From Fragum whitleyi (taxonomy: Eukaryota; Mollusca; Bivalvia; Cardiida; Cardiidae), in NCBI GenBank assembly GCA_948146395.1, contig OX411552.1, positions 10,311,686-10,375,685 on the forward strand: a stretch of 64,000 bases of DNA, read 5' to 3'. The position numbers were made by a program, and so were the translations under genes. Shown here piece by piece: positions 1-12,185 of this stretch (the first letter of the stretch is position 1; each line of letters starts with the position of its first letter). Under the pieces are notes generated by a model. It was given only the letters and a program-made list of their open reading frames with translations, ran no database searches and was not told the origin of the DNA.

Positions 1-164
1 TATTCTCTTTTAAATTACCTGTCGAACATTGGGTCGCTTGCTCGGTGTATCTATTCTTGAATATTCCACGTCGTCGCCTTTATGTACAGTAAGAATATTC
101 GTTAAAAAATTGAGAGAAAAAGAAGAAAAAAACAATATGGATTCCTTTGCAAAAGATACATACA

Positions 165-472
165 TAACACGTACTTAGTGTATTATATCTAACGAGGTTG
201 GGAGAATCGATCATTGTCGAGGCTCTGCCTAGACAATTATCAATTCTCACAACCGAGTTAGATATTTTTTCTGATATAATTCACTTAGTACTATTATAAT
301 TATCTATAACCTATTTTTTCTTGTTTTCGTCTATGTTTCTTACTGAAATGCAAGTTTCTAAAAATAACTGAATGATATTATTGTTCTAAAAATAACTATG
401 TGATATCATTAAAAATATCATACGGGATGTTATCACACGGATATTTGTATAGTTATAAGATACAAGCAGTTA
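165..472 (-). mobile_element. M2 double-hairpin element, copy 1 (inverted)
   Basis: This is one of five copies of a roughly 300-330 bp non-coding element. One end is a long hairpin whose arms are both bounded by ATCTAAC/GTTAGAT, with a loop near CTCGGCAGAGCC. The other end has a second hairpin bounded by TTATCTTATAACTA. Here it lies in reverse orientation in intron 1 of gene C. Confidence 0.7.
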
Positions 473-659
473 CCAAATTTGAAATAAACTGAGTAATATT
501 TTGATAGGAGCTGGAGATTTCTAATTAAGTATATCCTCCTCTTATCTAAATTTTACAATGAATAGTACTATTTAAGTCGGAGTAAAAAAAGCATTGAAAA
601 AGATGTCATGGATGAGCAGTCTCTTATAAGTCTTATAATGAATGACCATGTACTTTTAG

Positions 660-957
660 ATTATGATTGTTTGATTGTTGATTGATTGATTGAATTTAAC
701 GCCGCTTTCATCATTTTTTTCAGTTATATCGCGGCGGCTGGAGGACCTAACAATGGTTTCCCTGGTATTTCTCTCACCAGTACAAACACCACATCTTTTC
801 CTAGCCTCCAGCTGCTATCTCACATAGGTCTACGATTATCAACCCATTGGTGAGAGACAAATTGTCGGAAAGAATGAGTGCCGTCGTCGGGGATCGAACT
901 CGGGACCTCTAGATTTACAGTCCGACGCGCTACCAACTGCGCTATGACGGCGGCTCA
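660..957 (-). mobile_element. tRNA-Tyr-like-headed SINE with ATCA tail
   Basis: Read on the minus strand, the element opens with a tRNA-like head (about 956-884) carrying A box TAGCGCAGTTGG, an anticodon loop CTGTAAA (GTA, Tyr-like), B box GAGTTCGATCC and a nearly complete acceptor stem. A central region includes CCGCCGCGATATAACTGAAA, and it ends in an ATCA-repeat tail. Related copies are at 20,540-20,735 and 58,425-58,690. The anticodon stem is poorly paired, so this is a SINE rather than a working tRNA gene. Confidence 0.75.
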
Positions 958-1078
958 GATTATGATTGGTATTTGAGCTATAAATATCAGTATTTTATGT
1001 ACATGGATGGGGATAAAAAAAAACAACAACAAAAAACCCAAATAATAATAAAAATGTCAAATACTTGAAATATATTAC

Positions 1079-1214
1079 CTTGTGTTTTCTGGACAACAAG
1101 GTCCGATTTCACAGTATATTGTGTCCTGGCAACATTGTCTTTAAAAATCATTAACAAGAACAAAACATTAAACAATAACAAAAGTGTTATTACAAACGAA
1201 CCCTTCCGTATCAT
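1079..1214 (-). CDS. Gene C exon 1: first exon of a third METTL24-like paralogue (partial gene)
   Basis: The ATG at 1,214-1,212 opens 45 codons plus one base, followed by a GTAATA donor. The peptide begins MIRKGSF, has a hydrophobic segment ending FNVLFLLMIFK and ends VVQKTQ. It aligns without gaps to gene A exon 1 (FTVLFLLIIYK, QKTE), with the same 136-nt length and phase. It is therefore the signal-anchor exon of another paralogue whose remaining exons would lie left of the window. The open frame continues past the donor, but those codons are read as intron. Confidence 0.75.
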
Positions 1215-1959
1215 ATTTTAAGAGTCACTGACTGTGAAGCTTCAACACGGCTGAAGTAGACTTTGCTTTTTGTTTTTTGTTTATATAAAAATAAGGATAA
1301 TGATATAACTTTTGTGAATCTATTACTCTATGAATGCGATGTCTATTTTGTTAAAGGGAATTTGTACCTTAACACCAATTGATTTCCTATTTTACCAATC
1401 CTATAACCCGTGCTCGAGTCTATTTTTCCAATCATTTAAAAGATACAAACATTCGATTAGTCCCTTATTTAATTTTGTGACAGTTCATATCATTTAGTGA
1501 ATGACACCACATTCCATTTCTAAGAACCAAATGACAGCGGAAAATGGTCAACATATAATAGATATTAGAAACATATTGAACGAACTCGATCTGACTTCTT
1601 TTTTATCACATTAACGACGAGAATGCGATATTTCCAGGATGGTACATTACCAAAACCATAAAATCATAAATGGACATTATGTTCTACGTTTGTGAATATT
1701 TATTTTACTTCTATCCTTAAAGCAACATGTTTATCCAATAATTTCCTGTAATTAACTACCCTTTTCCAGAAGGCTATTGAGTTACAAAATATATCATTAT
1801 CGTGAAATTGACAGAGCGAACGATTTCGGAATGAAATGGCATGAATTGGAGAATCGAGCTTTTAATGAAATATGATAACGCTTATTTCGTCAAAATTGGA
1901 TGAAGTTTTCAATATTTTATTATCGCCATTCCAAAGAATATCCATACACTTGTATTAAA
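1215..1959. other. Unassigned upstream region of gene C
   Basis: AT-rich sequence immediately upstream of the gene C start. It should contain its promoter and 5' UTR. No TATA box or other element can be assigned with confidence. Confidence 0.4.
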
Positions 1960-2290
1960 ATATTTGTTTTTTCGCGGACATGTTATCACCAGCAAATATC
2001 ATTCGGGGCGTCTTTCGGCCATTTCCGGAAAGTGAAACAGACTTCGGATGTATATAAGGCGGATGAGTGTGTAACAAATTTGTGCATTTTGTTAGGCGGA
2101 AACAGTGTAAGAAAAAAAAGGCACAGAAGTACCAGCGATATCTTTAAATTTATATTTTTAAGGCGAATAACGACTAAACAAGTAGCGTTGGCGACGTCGA
2201 ATGTTTTCTCTCTAAGTTTCGAGGGCTAACGCCATTTTAACTGACGTCATCGAGTTTTCCAAGGTTTTTCCGTAATTAATAGTGACATTA
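1960..2290 (-). mobile_element. Diverged M4 element (PIF/Harbinger-like short element)
   Basis: On the minus strand this is homologous to the interior of the element at 25,839-26,287. It shares GATGACGTCAGT, an ATGGCNTTAGCCCTCGAAAC start, CATTCGACGTCGCCAACGCT, ACACTGTTTCCGCCTAA and a degraded terminal repeat. The shared ATG frame closes after seven codons here. Confidence 0.55.
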
Positions 2291-2360
2291 TTGGTTTTAC
2301 CAGAGAATCATGACTGCCATAGCCGGTTCTAATTATTGTCTAATACAAAAATAGGTTTAA

Positions 2361-4098
2361 CCTATAGACGGATTTCAGCTGGGCTATAAATAGCAACTGA
2401 TGTATTTAATTTACATACACATGTTGGTGGAGGGGGCAAAACATGACCTAATTGCTCTTTATCCTTTAGTAAAGAGGAAAATCAATCATCAATTACTCGC
2501 TTATAAAGGTGGTCAGGTACTTGGAAAAAGTTTTATTTTAAGGATAGTTAAATCATGCAACCATCATTACAAATTCAGTGTTTTATGGCACATGAAAGAT
2601 GTTGAATTTCACGCTCAAACCAACATACCTAAATTGTTTAAATGCAGGGAAATTGAATTGCAAGAAAGAACTTTTCTCTATGAAATACTAATAAGACAAA
2701 AAAGCAAAACATAATGATTTCATACCCTAGAAGATATTTCATGATAAAAATTGTCTATTTAAGAAAAATATGGTTACAGAAATACTTGCTTTCAGTAATA
2801 TTACATGATAGTTCAATCTATAAAACATTACTATTGAACATGTCATATCATTATCTTTTTCCAAGTTTTAATTTGAAATGTTTCTAATAGTTTGAACATT
2901 TATTTTTCATGTAGGTTAGAAATAGTTTAATACATATAATTTGTATTAACAGTTGATTTTGGGAAAATATGTAAGTTCTTTTTACCTGAAATATTGAACT
3001 TAAACATTTCTCAGACCAATCATAAAATACATCAGTTATTAACCGACTTCCCTAGTAAAATGCAGTTTAAACTTGGCCAAAACGTTCCACTATTTACATG
3101 AGATTCATTCCAATGTCGCTACTGTAACTTTGATATTGATAATAATAACAATGATAATAATAACAATAATGATAACTTGCATTCTAAATGGCCTTTGTTA
3201 GATTTTTCCCCATGTGAATTCTGGGATTTACATTTTTTAGTCTTAATATTCCGAAAAAAAATAGACATGTGAGTAAAGCACAGTAGATGAAAACCTCAGG
3301 TGCCAGCCTGTGTATCTGTAGAGTCTGACCAGAAACTGATCTATGCCTTCTAAGAACCATAATAAGGCCTTAGTGACTTTGTGAGGAAAGATTTTACGTT
3401 TGTAATTCGGGGACGTTTCTACGTCACCCAGAGTAAGTACTACGTGAGAACAATCCTGTCGGTTGTTAAAAGGTTTTCAAAACAGGTGTACCGGCTTTGG
3501 TTCAATTTTCTTTTTTACAAGACTTACTTTCGCTCGACAACTGTGCATTTTGAAAATGGCACTATTCAAGAATTCTATACAATTAAAATATTTACCAAAG
3601 GCATCTATTAAATGCGAAATCATCTGCCAATCCTAGATCACACGATTTTTTGTTTCGCGCAAGAATTCTATTTATAGACAAGGCGGTGATTCGCCTATTG
3701 GGTTTTCCCGTGGTGTAAAGGGGATAAAAACTCGGTGGCTTAACTGGTATCCCACATTTTACATATTCAGACTTCAGGAAAATCTCTCTCTAATGCAGAA
3801 GAGATCACCTCGGTGTACAATCCCTAACCATTTCAGGAATTTTGCTGTTTTAGGGTTTGTGAAAAGCAGGTCGTAAATCACTTGTATTACTATAGCGAGT
3901 TAGTACACTCTGAACACGAACACATAAAAGTCAACTTTTGACACTCTCCGTTGTTTTAACACTTTAACTACGAAAGGAGCCTAAAACTTATGTCATTTGC
4001 TCTCAGTTGAGGGGTCTTCCAATAACAAACTGGACATTTTAGTATCTTTCTAAAAATAATTATACTACGTCGTCTGCTATTGAAAATTTACATGTATT
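2361..4098. other. Unassigned AT-rich sequence
   Basis: No gene recognised. It contains an imperfect AATAAT/AACAAT microsatellite near 3,136-3,175. It begins with an 18-bp sequence repeated inverted at 8,337-8,354. Open frames such as 2,400-2,714 lack recognisable protein features. Confidence 0.4.
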
Positions 4099-5095
4099 CT
4101 ATATATGTTACAGTGAATATGTAAAATCAGTGATTTTGTAAATTAACTGAAAATTTCAGGGATTTTGTAAATTCACTGATTCCATCAGTTGTTTTATAAA
4201 ATGACTGAATTTTTCCAGATAATACATGAAATTATGGAATATTTGGATAAAATAAGATAACTCAGTATTATTTCAAATAATAAATGTTCTATATTTTCTA
4301 ATTCATTATCTATGTGTTTATTTTTTAAGAATACTGCATGCTTCAGAGATCTTTTGGAATAACTGAATTGGTTAATTATTTCATAAATACTCTGATGAAA
4401 TCATGTGAGAAAGTATGTGAAACAATTTTTTATTCATAATTTTGCAATCAAAATCGAAGGAATATTAAAAATATAAGATCAAAAATCATTAAACAAAATA
4501 CAAAAACAAAAATCAAAGAACAAATTTCATTTTAAAATGGCAATTATCAGAAAGATTGGTTTGCACAGTCATATTGATATTTTATATTCTTAATTAAGAG
4601 TTGAAGAGAATATTTATTGATTTCTTGGAGATTTGACACCAAAAACCTAATCACACTTATGAATAGGCAAAACGTAGAACTGAAGTTCTTAGTTAGAATA
4701 CTCAAAGCTTTACAAATAATCTAGTGGTCGTTGTTCTCTACTTCTTTTCTAACACTGGATTCACATCCTTAACTTTACTTGGAACATCAATAATAATAGA
4801 AAAACACTACAAACAATCTCAATGTTTGGAAAAGAAATATGAATATAAAACAAAATGAGAGAAAACCTAAATCAATCACATGTATTTAAAAAAACTATTT
4901 TACACATAAACTGTACTGTATCATCCTTTTTCTAAAAAAAAAAAAAATAAAAACATTCTATTATTTTACATATTAACTGAAAATTTCAGTCATTTTATGA
5001 AATAGCTGACGCAATCAGTGATTTTACAAAATCCCTGAAATTTTCAGTTATTTTACAAAATCACTGATTTTACATATTCACTGTAACATATATAG
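4099..5095. mobile_element. Foldback element with about 120-bp terminal inverted repeats
   Basis: The left end starts CTATATATGTTACAGTGAAT at 4,099 and its reverse complement closes the element at 5,095. Inverted homology extends about 120 bp inward and is built from short sub-repeats around AAATCAGTGATTTT and AACTGAAAATTTCAG. The roughly 750-bp centre shows no coding region. Confidence 0.75.
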
Positions 5096-8000
5096 CCGGT
5101 ATCCTACTCCGCCTAACTCGAATTACCGTATAACCTGTGTTTAAGCAGAAGGGGGACATGGGCTCTTTCAAAGTTTTTTTAGGGGGAGTGCAATATTTTC
5201 TAGGCGAATCTCCCTTCGGTGATCGATCCTGTACACTTTTCAAATATTTTTCGTTTTTTTTCGGGTTGTGTCCAGAATGTCGTAACTCAGAAAAAGCTAT
5301 ACAGGGAGTTAGGACATTTTAATCTCAAACATCTAAAATCGATTATTAACTCAGTCCGCGGTATTTTCTTAAAAATAACTGAAGGAAAGCTAAAATTAAA
5401 GTCTTCAGGTCCACGTTGAGGGGCTCTCAGCTTATATTTCGGGTAGACAATGTGTCTTTTTTGCTAACTTGTATATCTTTACGTCGTCTAATACAGACAC
5501 TCGTCTTATCGTATATTCAGGCAACTCAACTTCTTCTGAGTTAAGGTATACTTCCACCGATTAAAATGCCGTTGCGGGGGCTGTAAAGAGTATTAATTCG
5601 CACGATGCGGGGTCTACGTTTCGCATCTTTTTTGTAATTTACACTTCGGTTTGTTTTCTTCTTTCGTTTATTGCAAGGGTAACGGAAAACGATCGCATTC
5701 GCAAAGAAGTCTACTGCCGTGGATATTAAAGAGCAATACCTTCCGAGATGGTACACCCCAAGTGGAAATACTCAATGCCTTTCTCGGGAGGTTTTACGCT
5801 TTACCGGGCCCGGAGACCAACTGACGTCAGATACCGTATGTGATGTACGGAGTTACGACATGGATTCTCCGGACAACTTCAAACAATAAACAGCCATTTT
5901 TGGACATGCATACGTTGTCTACATCTTACAATTTGATGTATTTTCCGGAGCATTAGACCTGCGTATAGCGGTCCCGCGGATAGCGGATTTCTAATCAACC
6001 GTTCAACCCAATTTTAAAATATTTAGAACACGGGCGCTATGCCTATTAACCATATTTTTTTTTGACAATCTCTAGGTCTTTCATTCATTTTTCTCTCTCC
6101 CAAGTGCTGACAGGCATACCAGAAATATTCGTTTTCCATTAAATGATTTATGATGTTTTCAACCAAGCTTCGTGAAAAAATATGATAATAATCAACACGT
6201 GACAAGCAAAACAGTGTTTCATATTTTATCGAATTCACTACATTTAGATAAAGAAATGTGGGCCTATTTTTTAAGACATGGAATTTCAATTGATATCATT
6301 AACCTTGAAGCTGCAGCTGTATTAGCGAGATTTCATTTGTTCCTTTCAATATAGTTGTTTGGTGCTATTTGTGGATATGTTCATTAAAGTTACTAATCTA
6401 TCACGCATTCTAATTAGCACACTCTTAGTTACTTTTAAATTTAGAGGCAATTTTATATCAAATGTGAAGCTAACAGCTCATGCGGATTAAAGAGGGTTGG
6501 GTGCCCCTGAATACTTTTTGAAAATGCGACCTCTGGTTGACCAGTACTGGAACCAATCTATTTTTTCAAATCCTTTTTCGGGCGCTCCTTTCATTGCCGT
6601 GGTCAAGGGCCTCTCACATATTTCATAAACAAAATAAACATAAGGTGTAAATGTCGTATTCCATTCGTATTTTGAACCGTAAACATAGGCTTAACAAAAA
6701 GAAGTAAATTAAAAAAAGCATTGTTATTCCGATAAAGTTTGCATCAACATTGAAACTTGCCGATCTTGGGTCGAAACATTTTACATTTTTCACATGTTTA
6801 CATGGATAATATCTTTTCGTCTCGTTCTATTTTCACCATAATGCCACCAGAAACGTCCACCTCCTGTGCTTTCAGCGCTTTGGTTTTTTGGTATTATTCA
6901 AGACATTTACTTGCTAAGATAGACCTCTCTTAATATGTTTTGGTGTGGCTTTATGTGCTGATTAATGTTCGTGTCTCAGGTACATGTGAAATTGAAAACA
7001 TCTCGTGTAGGTTCGGCTAAAATTTGGAAATAAGTACTTTGCGATGTTTACAAGAATTTAATGGCTATGTACTTCCTCATTTAGTTGAATATAATATTTG
7101 GATCCTTAGTTAGTTTATCAGGCATATTCGGTTCAACAAATGAATAACTGTAGCTTGAAAAGAAGGCTGTAGTTTCGATGTATTGGTTTTTAAACGATGA
7201 CATGCCACCTCAAAGATCACAAGCATATCTTCAAAATGATTTCATCATACGGGACCCCCTGAACTAGCCCTGACTTCAGAATAGTATCAAGAATTAAAAG
7301 AAATGTGAATAAATGCTTGAGAACGTCTCTATCATGAAACACGCAATAGGCACATACATGTATACATAAACGGGTGCTTTAGTCCAAGGGTTGGATTTTG
7401 TATGACAGATGCATACAATACTGGTCAGACTGCTGAACTTCAGAATGTCAAGTAACTTCTGAATTCAGAAGTGTAATGTTAGTTTCTTTCATAACATGCA
7501 ACCAATATTTGGTCTATGTGCAATCATAATAAAGAAACTGCAGTTTTTGAAGCTGCAGTCGAAAGTTGTTGTTTTATTCTATATCTCCAAAATGTTTTAA
7601 AAGTGCATGATTGATTATAGTTTTTGTCCAACATTTTTTTGAAGAAATTGAAATGAATACTTGTACATGTAGGAAGAATCATTAACAGTGCATGTAGTCA
7701 AAATATTGCACTGCTATTGTTTTTAAGATATGGCTGCAGTAACATGTAAAAGTTTATTAGTTGGCAAGTAAATTTAATTTGAAAAAAGACAAATCATGAA
7801 AATAATTTGATTGGGATTATGACGAAAAACAATTAAAGAAGTAAGAAAATTCACACAAATCAAAATTAACAGATGGACACCCTAAGATCATTTGCATTAT
7901 TGAGGAAAAAATATAAAGAAAAAAAACTGCATTGAAGTTTCAATTTAAAACGCAGGACAAACACAAATTACTGGATACCAGCTACTTCAATCATTTACAA

Positions 8001-9559
8001 ACACTTTATTTTCATTTTGTAAAAATGAAATGATTTCATCAATACTGTAACTTCCCCTAGTAAACTTCACATTTTTACAATTCTGACTTGCTAAAAATAG
8101 TTGCTATCTGGTAATGATTCAAAACAGAGTTCCAGGAACATAGTTGAATGTTCATTTCCTTATATTGTTTCGTAATAAAAACAAGTATTTACGATATCTA
8201 ACGGTTATATAATACAGCTTAATTAAGCACTATCAATGACTGACCAGTGTGTATTCCTAACTAATTCCTGGCTGTATCAGTTGACCTTCTGCCCCCAATT
8301 ACTATCCACTGCAGTGGGCAGTCAGGTGTAGAGAAACTGAAATCCGTCTATAGGCGGGAAAAGTAATAAGAAGAAAATACTATTCTTGATGTACTCATTT
8401 ACTCAACTTAAGCTAACGAATTTAACAACAAAGCTTCTGCACCCCAACCTTTTGCTGTACCAACGCGTATGAATGCTGTATCAAATTTCAATATTTTGTG
8501 TCTGTCTGTTCCGACCGCTATTTCTTTTTTCTCTTGAATGGGGTTTAAGGCCGATTTTTGTCATTTTTAAGTCATATGCGAACAAAACAAAGAAAAAATA
8601 ATCTTTTGTCGACCTTTTTCTATTGCGAAGATATTATCACTGGAAAAAATAAGTGCAGTTATACTCTGAAATAATATGTCCTGTGTGCTGTACAAAACAT
8701 ACACATAATAACTTATTTTCTGAAGACAAAATATGCTATTTATTAAATCGATGGCTATTTGCTTTTTTCATTTATATCTAGTTTGATTTCCTCAGTCACG
8801 GTTATTTAGAAAAGTGCTATTATCGGAAAAAATAAACATAATACGAGGGAAAGATACTCAAAACAATTCGTATTGGTTTTTCTTTGTAAAAATGTAAGGG
8901 GGGGGGGGGGGTACTTTTAATATCGGTGCACGTATTATAGAAATTGCGTCAGATCTAAATCCTAAATGATGCGATTCCGACAAGGTATTGGCCGGTATTG
9001 CTTTAGCTAAAATAACTGTAATTACATTACACAAACAAACAACCTAAACTGCGAATTTTGTAAAGGATTTCCATCTTTTTCAAATCTAAGCCGGAGATTT
9101 TGCAATGGATTTCATTTCTTTCAAGTCTTATCTCGCTTTTTACCCCGACGCTATAACGCAACAAAAATGGCGTTGCTTTAGCGGGAAAAAGTAGCGTTAT
9201 ATTCCCCAGAGTAGAATGACGTCATATGCGGAGGGCAAAAGAAAACGTCAATTTCACGATTTTCTATACAGTAGTAATACTATGACGCAATCCTTGATGA
9301 CCACTGCGTTTACCTGTTGAAACTGTACACATAAAAAATATGGGACACATGCACACGTTAAAAATGTTGAATATAATATTAAACTATTTCTCAATTTAAA
9401 ACATCAGCAAACGAGAATAGAACCGATAGAAAGTCATACATTCAGGTTCAATATACGTTTACGAACGCTTAAGAATTATACCGTGCTTTGAACATGAATT
9501 CACATGTAAAGTGAGGTAAAATTTATCAAAAGTCCTCTCCATCTTTCATCTTCCTTCTA
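5096..9559. other. Intergenic stretch without recognised genes
   Basis: Mostly AT-rich unique-looking sequence. A less AT-rich patch at about 5,090-5,990 has weak minus-strand open frames but no identifiable domain. A poly-G run lies at about 8,899-8,911. The right arm of the 18-bp inverted repeat is at 8,337-8,354. Confidence 0.4.
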
Positions 9560-10130
9560 GATAATGCCTGTCACGGAGTGATGGCATAAGTCCCATACTG
9601 TCAAATAAAGCATTAATAAACGATCTGCCATGAACACGTATAAATGACAACACCAGTTTTACCTTCGATGATGTGAAAATCAATTGCTTTTTGTATGCTG
9701 ATGATCTTGTTCTCCTCTCAAACTCCAAATCTGGCCTTCAAAATTCATGATTATTGTGAAATATTGGGTTTAAAAGTTAATATAGATAAAACTAAATGTA
9801 TTGTGTTTAGTAAATCAATACAACATAAGAAGAGAAAGAGGTTCTTTTATAATAAAATCAAAAGTTGAAAATATTTTATGTTACTTATTCCTTGGTATAA
9901 AATTTCATACGTCTGAATCATTTTCAGAAGCCGATTGCAACCTCTACATGAGATGATTAAAAGCATATTTTAAATTCGGTTATACATTTAATTTTGTCAA
10001 ACCGAATATTCAAGCTTTTCCTATGTTTTCGATCATTAAGTAAAACCTATTTTTCTTTAAGGTAGTGAGGTTTGGGGCCTTATCCCTAATTATAAGAAAA
10101 ACTCTTGCGGGCCACTGCTGAGTGTTTCTA
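9560..10130 (+). pseudogene. LINE reverse-transcriptase relic
   Basis: Plus-strand frames broken by shifts read SDGISPILSNKALINDLP, then NCFLYADDLVLLSNSKSGLQ with the YADD catalytic box at 9,694-9,705, then ILGLKVNIDKTKCIVFSK. Further on GSEVWGLIPNY begins near 10,061, matching the thumb-region YGSEVWG of non-LTR retrotransposons. Several stops and frameshifts make it non-functional. The exact clade cannot be decided from this fragment. Confidence 0.85.
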
Positions 10131-11870
10131 TTTTAAAATATGTAGTGAATTAGTGCAGATGAGATCAGAAGACAATTTTATATAAAGGAATACTAGTAAT
10201 TTACACATAAAGCTCTGTGACAAAAGAAAAATAATTTCAGCGGTTTTTTTTCTCCTCTACATCAATTGGTCCTATTGTGTATGACTATCTGTGAGCCAAC
10301 GGCAACATGTTCCTGTATGCATTATTCAGTGAATTTTTCTTCTGTTTGATGTTATACTATAGATATTTTTATTAAAAAAAAATCTGCTCACTTTGGGCGC
10401 TTTTTATAGAAAATACAGAATTTTTATTACATTGTAGCATGTATCGTCGTTTTGGTTTAGATGTTAGCACAACGCAATTATCTAAAGCTCCTCTTGTATA
10501 ACGTATGCAGATCTTGCTATAATCAATGATTATTGCCCTGGCAAGGCAGAGCCTTAGTAACGTGTCGTTACACTTAAGGTGAAGGTTAATCAGCTTTTAT
10601 TCACAATCACAAACTTCAATTTAGATAATCGACATGAATAACTAAAGACCTTGAATCGTAGGTTGAAAACTAAACCCTCGTAACTTCAGCTTGTCTAAGC
10701 TGAAGTTACGAGGCTTTGGTTACCAAACGAAGAAATGTGTTCACTTTTTTCAAAGCACATAAATCCATATGAAGTAAGGACACAGTTATTTACACGCGTT
10801 AACGTTAATTGCCGACTAGCTTTTGATGGACCCCGCAATATTGAAAGGTAAAATCACCACAATACGACACGGCGAAGCCACGCCCTGTCAATTGAATAAT
10901 ACCATAGAACACGTTATTCTTTAATTGTTACATAGAAATAAACGTAGTACACCGAATTGACTTCTTCTGGAAACACTTTCATTGTCATTTGGCTATAATT
11001 GATTTCTTCTTAGAAACATAAAAAGGCACATCGCGACATGTATTACTGTAAAACTTGAAAAAAACAATATGATTTTTTAAAAAAAATGCCCTCGGTTACA
11101 TAAGTGATTATTTTTTCCTGTTTTTAAACGTTTCTCTGTGAAACTTTCCCCGGTAATTTAAAAATGATATTTTTAAAATGTAGAATGGTTTTTGATAATC
11201 ATTTTCTGAATGAAATGTGACAGCGAATATTTAAAGATAACGTTATTAAATTCGGGTATGGAAGTGATTAATAACATACATGTTTTCTTTCTTGTTAGAA
11301 AGCCTTTAATGAGCAACTTCTGGTTAAAGCTCTCGTATGCGTTTAGAGTAACAGAATGTCTATTTCGTTAACATTCTTTGAACAATTATTCTTGATTTAG
11401 TCTTACGAAATGTGAGTTACATAAAAATACAAATCAATCGACAAATGGTGGCTTTTTCGGGAACACATTATCTGCCATATACACAAATATATGGAAATGA
11501 GAATTTGGTCACGTAAAATACGCCCACGCAAAGGAGCCGTAATGCGCTGTATTCAAATTTAGGTCCGAAATGTTGCGGGTCCTACATATTCATCAAGTTA
11601 TACCCAAACTTAGATCGCGTCACAATCATTTGAATTACCAAATATCGGAACGACAAATTGAAGCTTATCCTTGAGAATAAAAGTCTAGTTTTTGTGTACT
11701 TAGTCGTTTAAGATCATTGTCTTGTGGTCCGGAAAAGTTCATTAACTCAGACAAGGGGCTTTAAGCTCTACCTGGACCATTATTTTTTTTTTAATAGTGT
11801 TTTCATGGAATTCCAGGAGGGCTTTTTTTGCTGGGACTGGACACATATATTTTAGTCCAAGTTCTTTGCA
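10131..11870. other. 3' flank of gene A, no recognised genes
   Basis: AT-rich sequence between the LINE relic and the stop codon of gene A. The part nearest 11,870 should include the gene A 3' UTR. No clear minus-strand AATAAA was found close to the stop. A short hairpin at 10,678 is listed separately. Confidence 0.4.
10678..10716. repeat. Perfect short hairpin
   Basis: Arms of 17 bp (starting CCTCGTAACTTCAGC) flank a four-base loop. A related half occurs near 41,045-41,070. Function unknown; probably an element relic. Confidence 0.6.
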
Positions 11871-12185
11871 TCATAAGAATCTATCATTTAGAAGACTGAA
11901 CTCTGTCAGAGAACAAAAATACAAAGTAAGCTCCGGTACATAAAAAGTACAACTTGTACAAAATGAATTTCGTTCTCGACTGAAAGTTAAGAATCCGCTC
12001 TCGTTTAGACGTCTCAGTAGTTTGAGGATGAAGTTGAGATTCGGTTCCATGTCCGGTTTTGTTGGAAAATGCATTTCGATTGAGATCTGTTTGACATGAT
12101 TCTGTAGTATATCACCACTTAATACGTTTTCTAGGAACGCCCATTCGGCCATCTCTATATCTACCTTTAGAATGTCAATAACTCG
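11871..12185 (-). CDS. Gene A exon 6 (terminal exon)
   Basis: The exon is 315 nt including TGA, with acceptor TTTTTCAG. It starts RVIDILKVDIEMAEW, the acidic D.E..EW motif of FkbM/METTL24 proteins, continues LENVLSGDIL and SIEMHFP, and ends SLLNDRFL. Gene B's terminal exon is exactly the same length. Here the usual DIEGSEW reads DIEMAEW. Confidence 0.9.
   Translation of the reverse strand, partial: RVIDILKVDIEMAEWAFLENVLSGDILQNHVKQISIEMHFPTKPDMEPNLNFILKLLRRLNESGFLTFSRERNSFCTSCTFYVPELTLYFCSLTEFSLLNDRFL

Noticed and set aside
884..957. Functional tRNA-Tyr gene
   Set aside because: Boxes A and B and most of the acceptor stem are present, but the anticodon stem does not pair and the sequence continues into a SINE body with related copies.
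1900..2229. 109-codon plus-strand open frame
   Set aside because: It runs antisense through an M4 element relic and has no protein features; the homologous element at 25,839 does not conserve the frame.
2400..2714. 104-codon plus-strand open frame
   Set aside because: No domain, no splice context, no counterpart elsewhere; it cannot be separated from chance in AT-rich sequence.
11871..12152. Single-exon small gene starting at the internal Met of DIEMAEW
   Set aside because: This is the terminal exon of gene A; homology with gene B and the acceptor at 12,186 show the coding region begins upstream.
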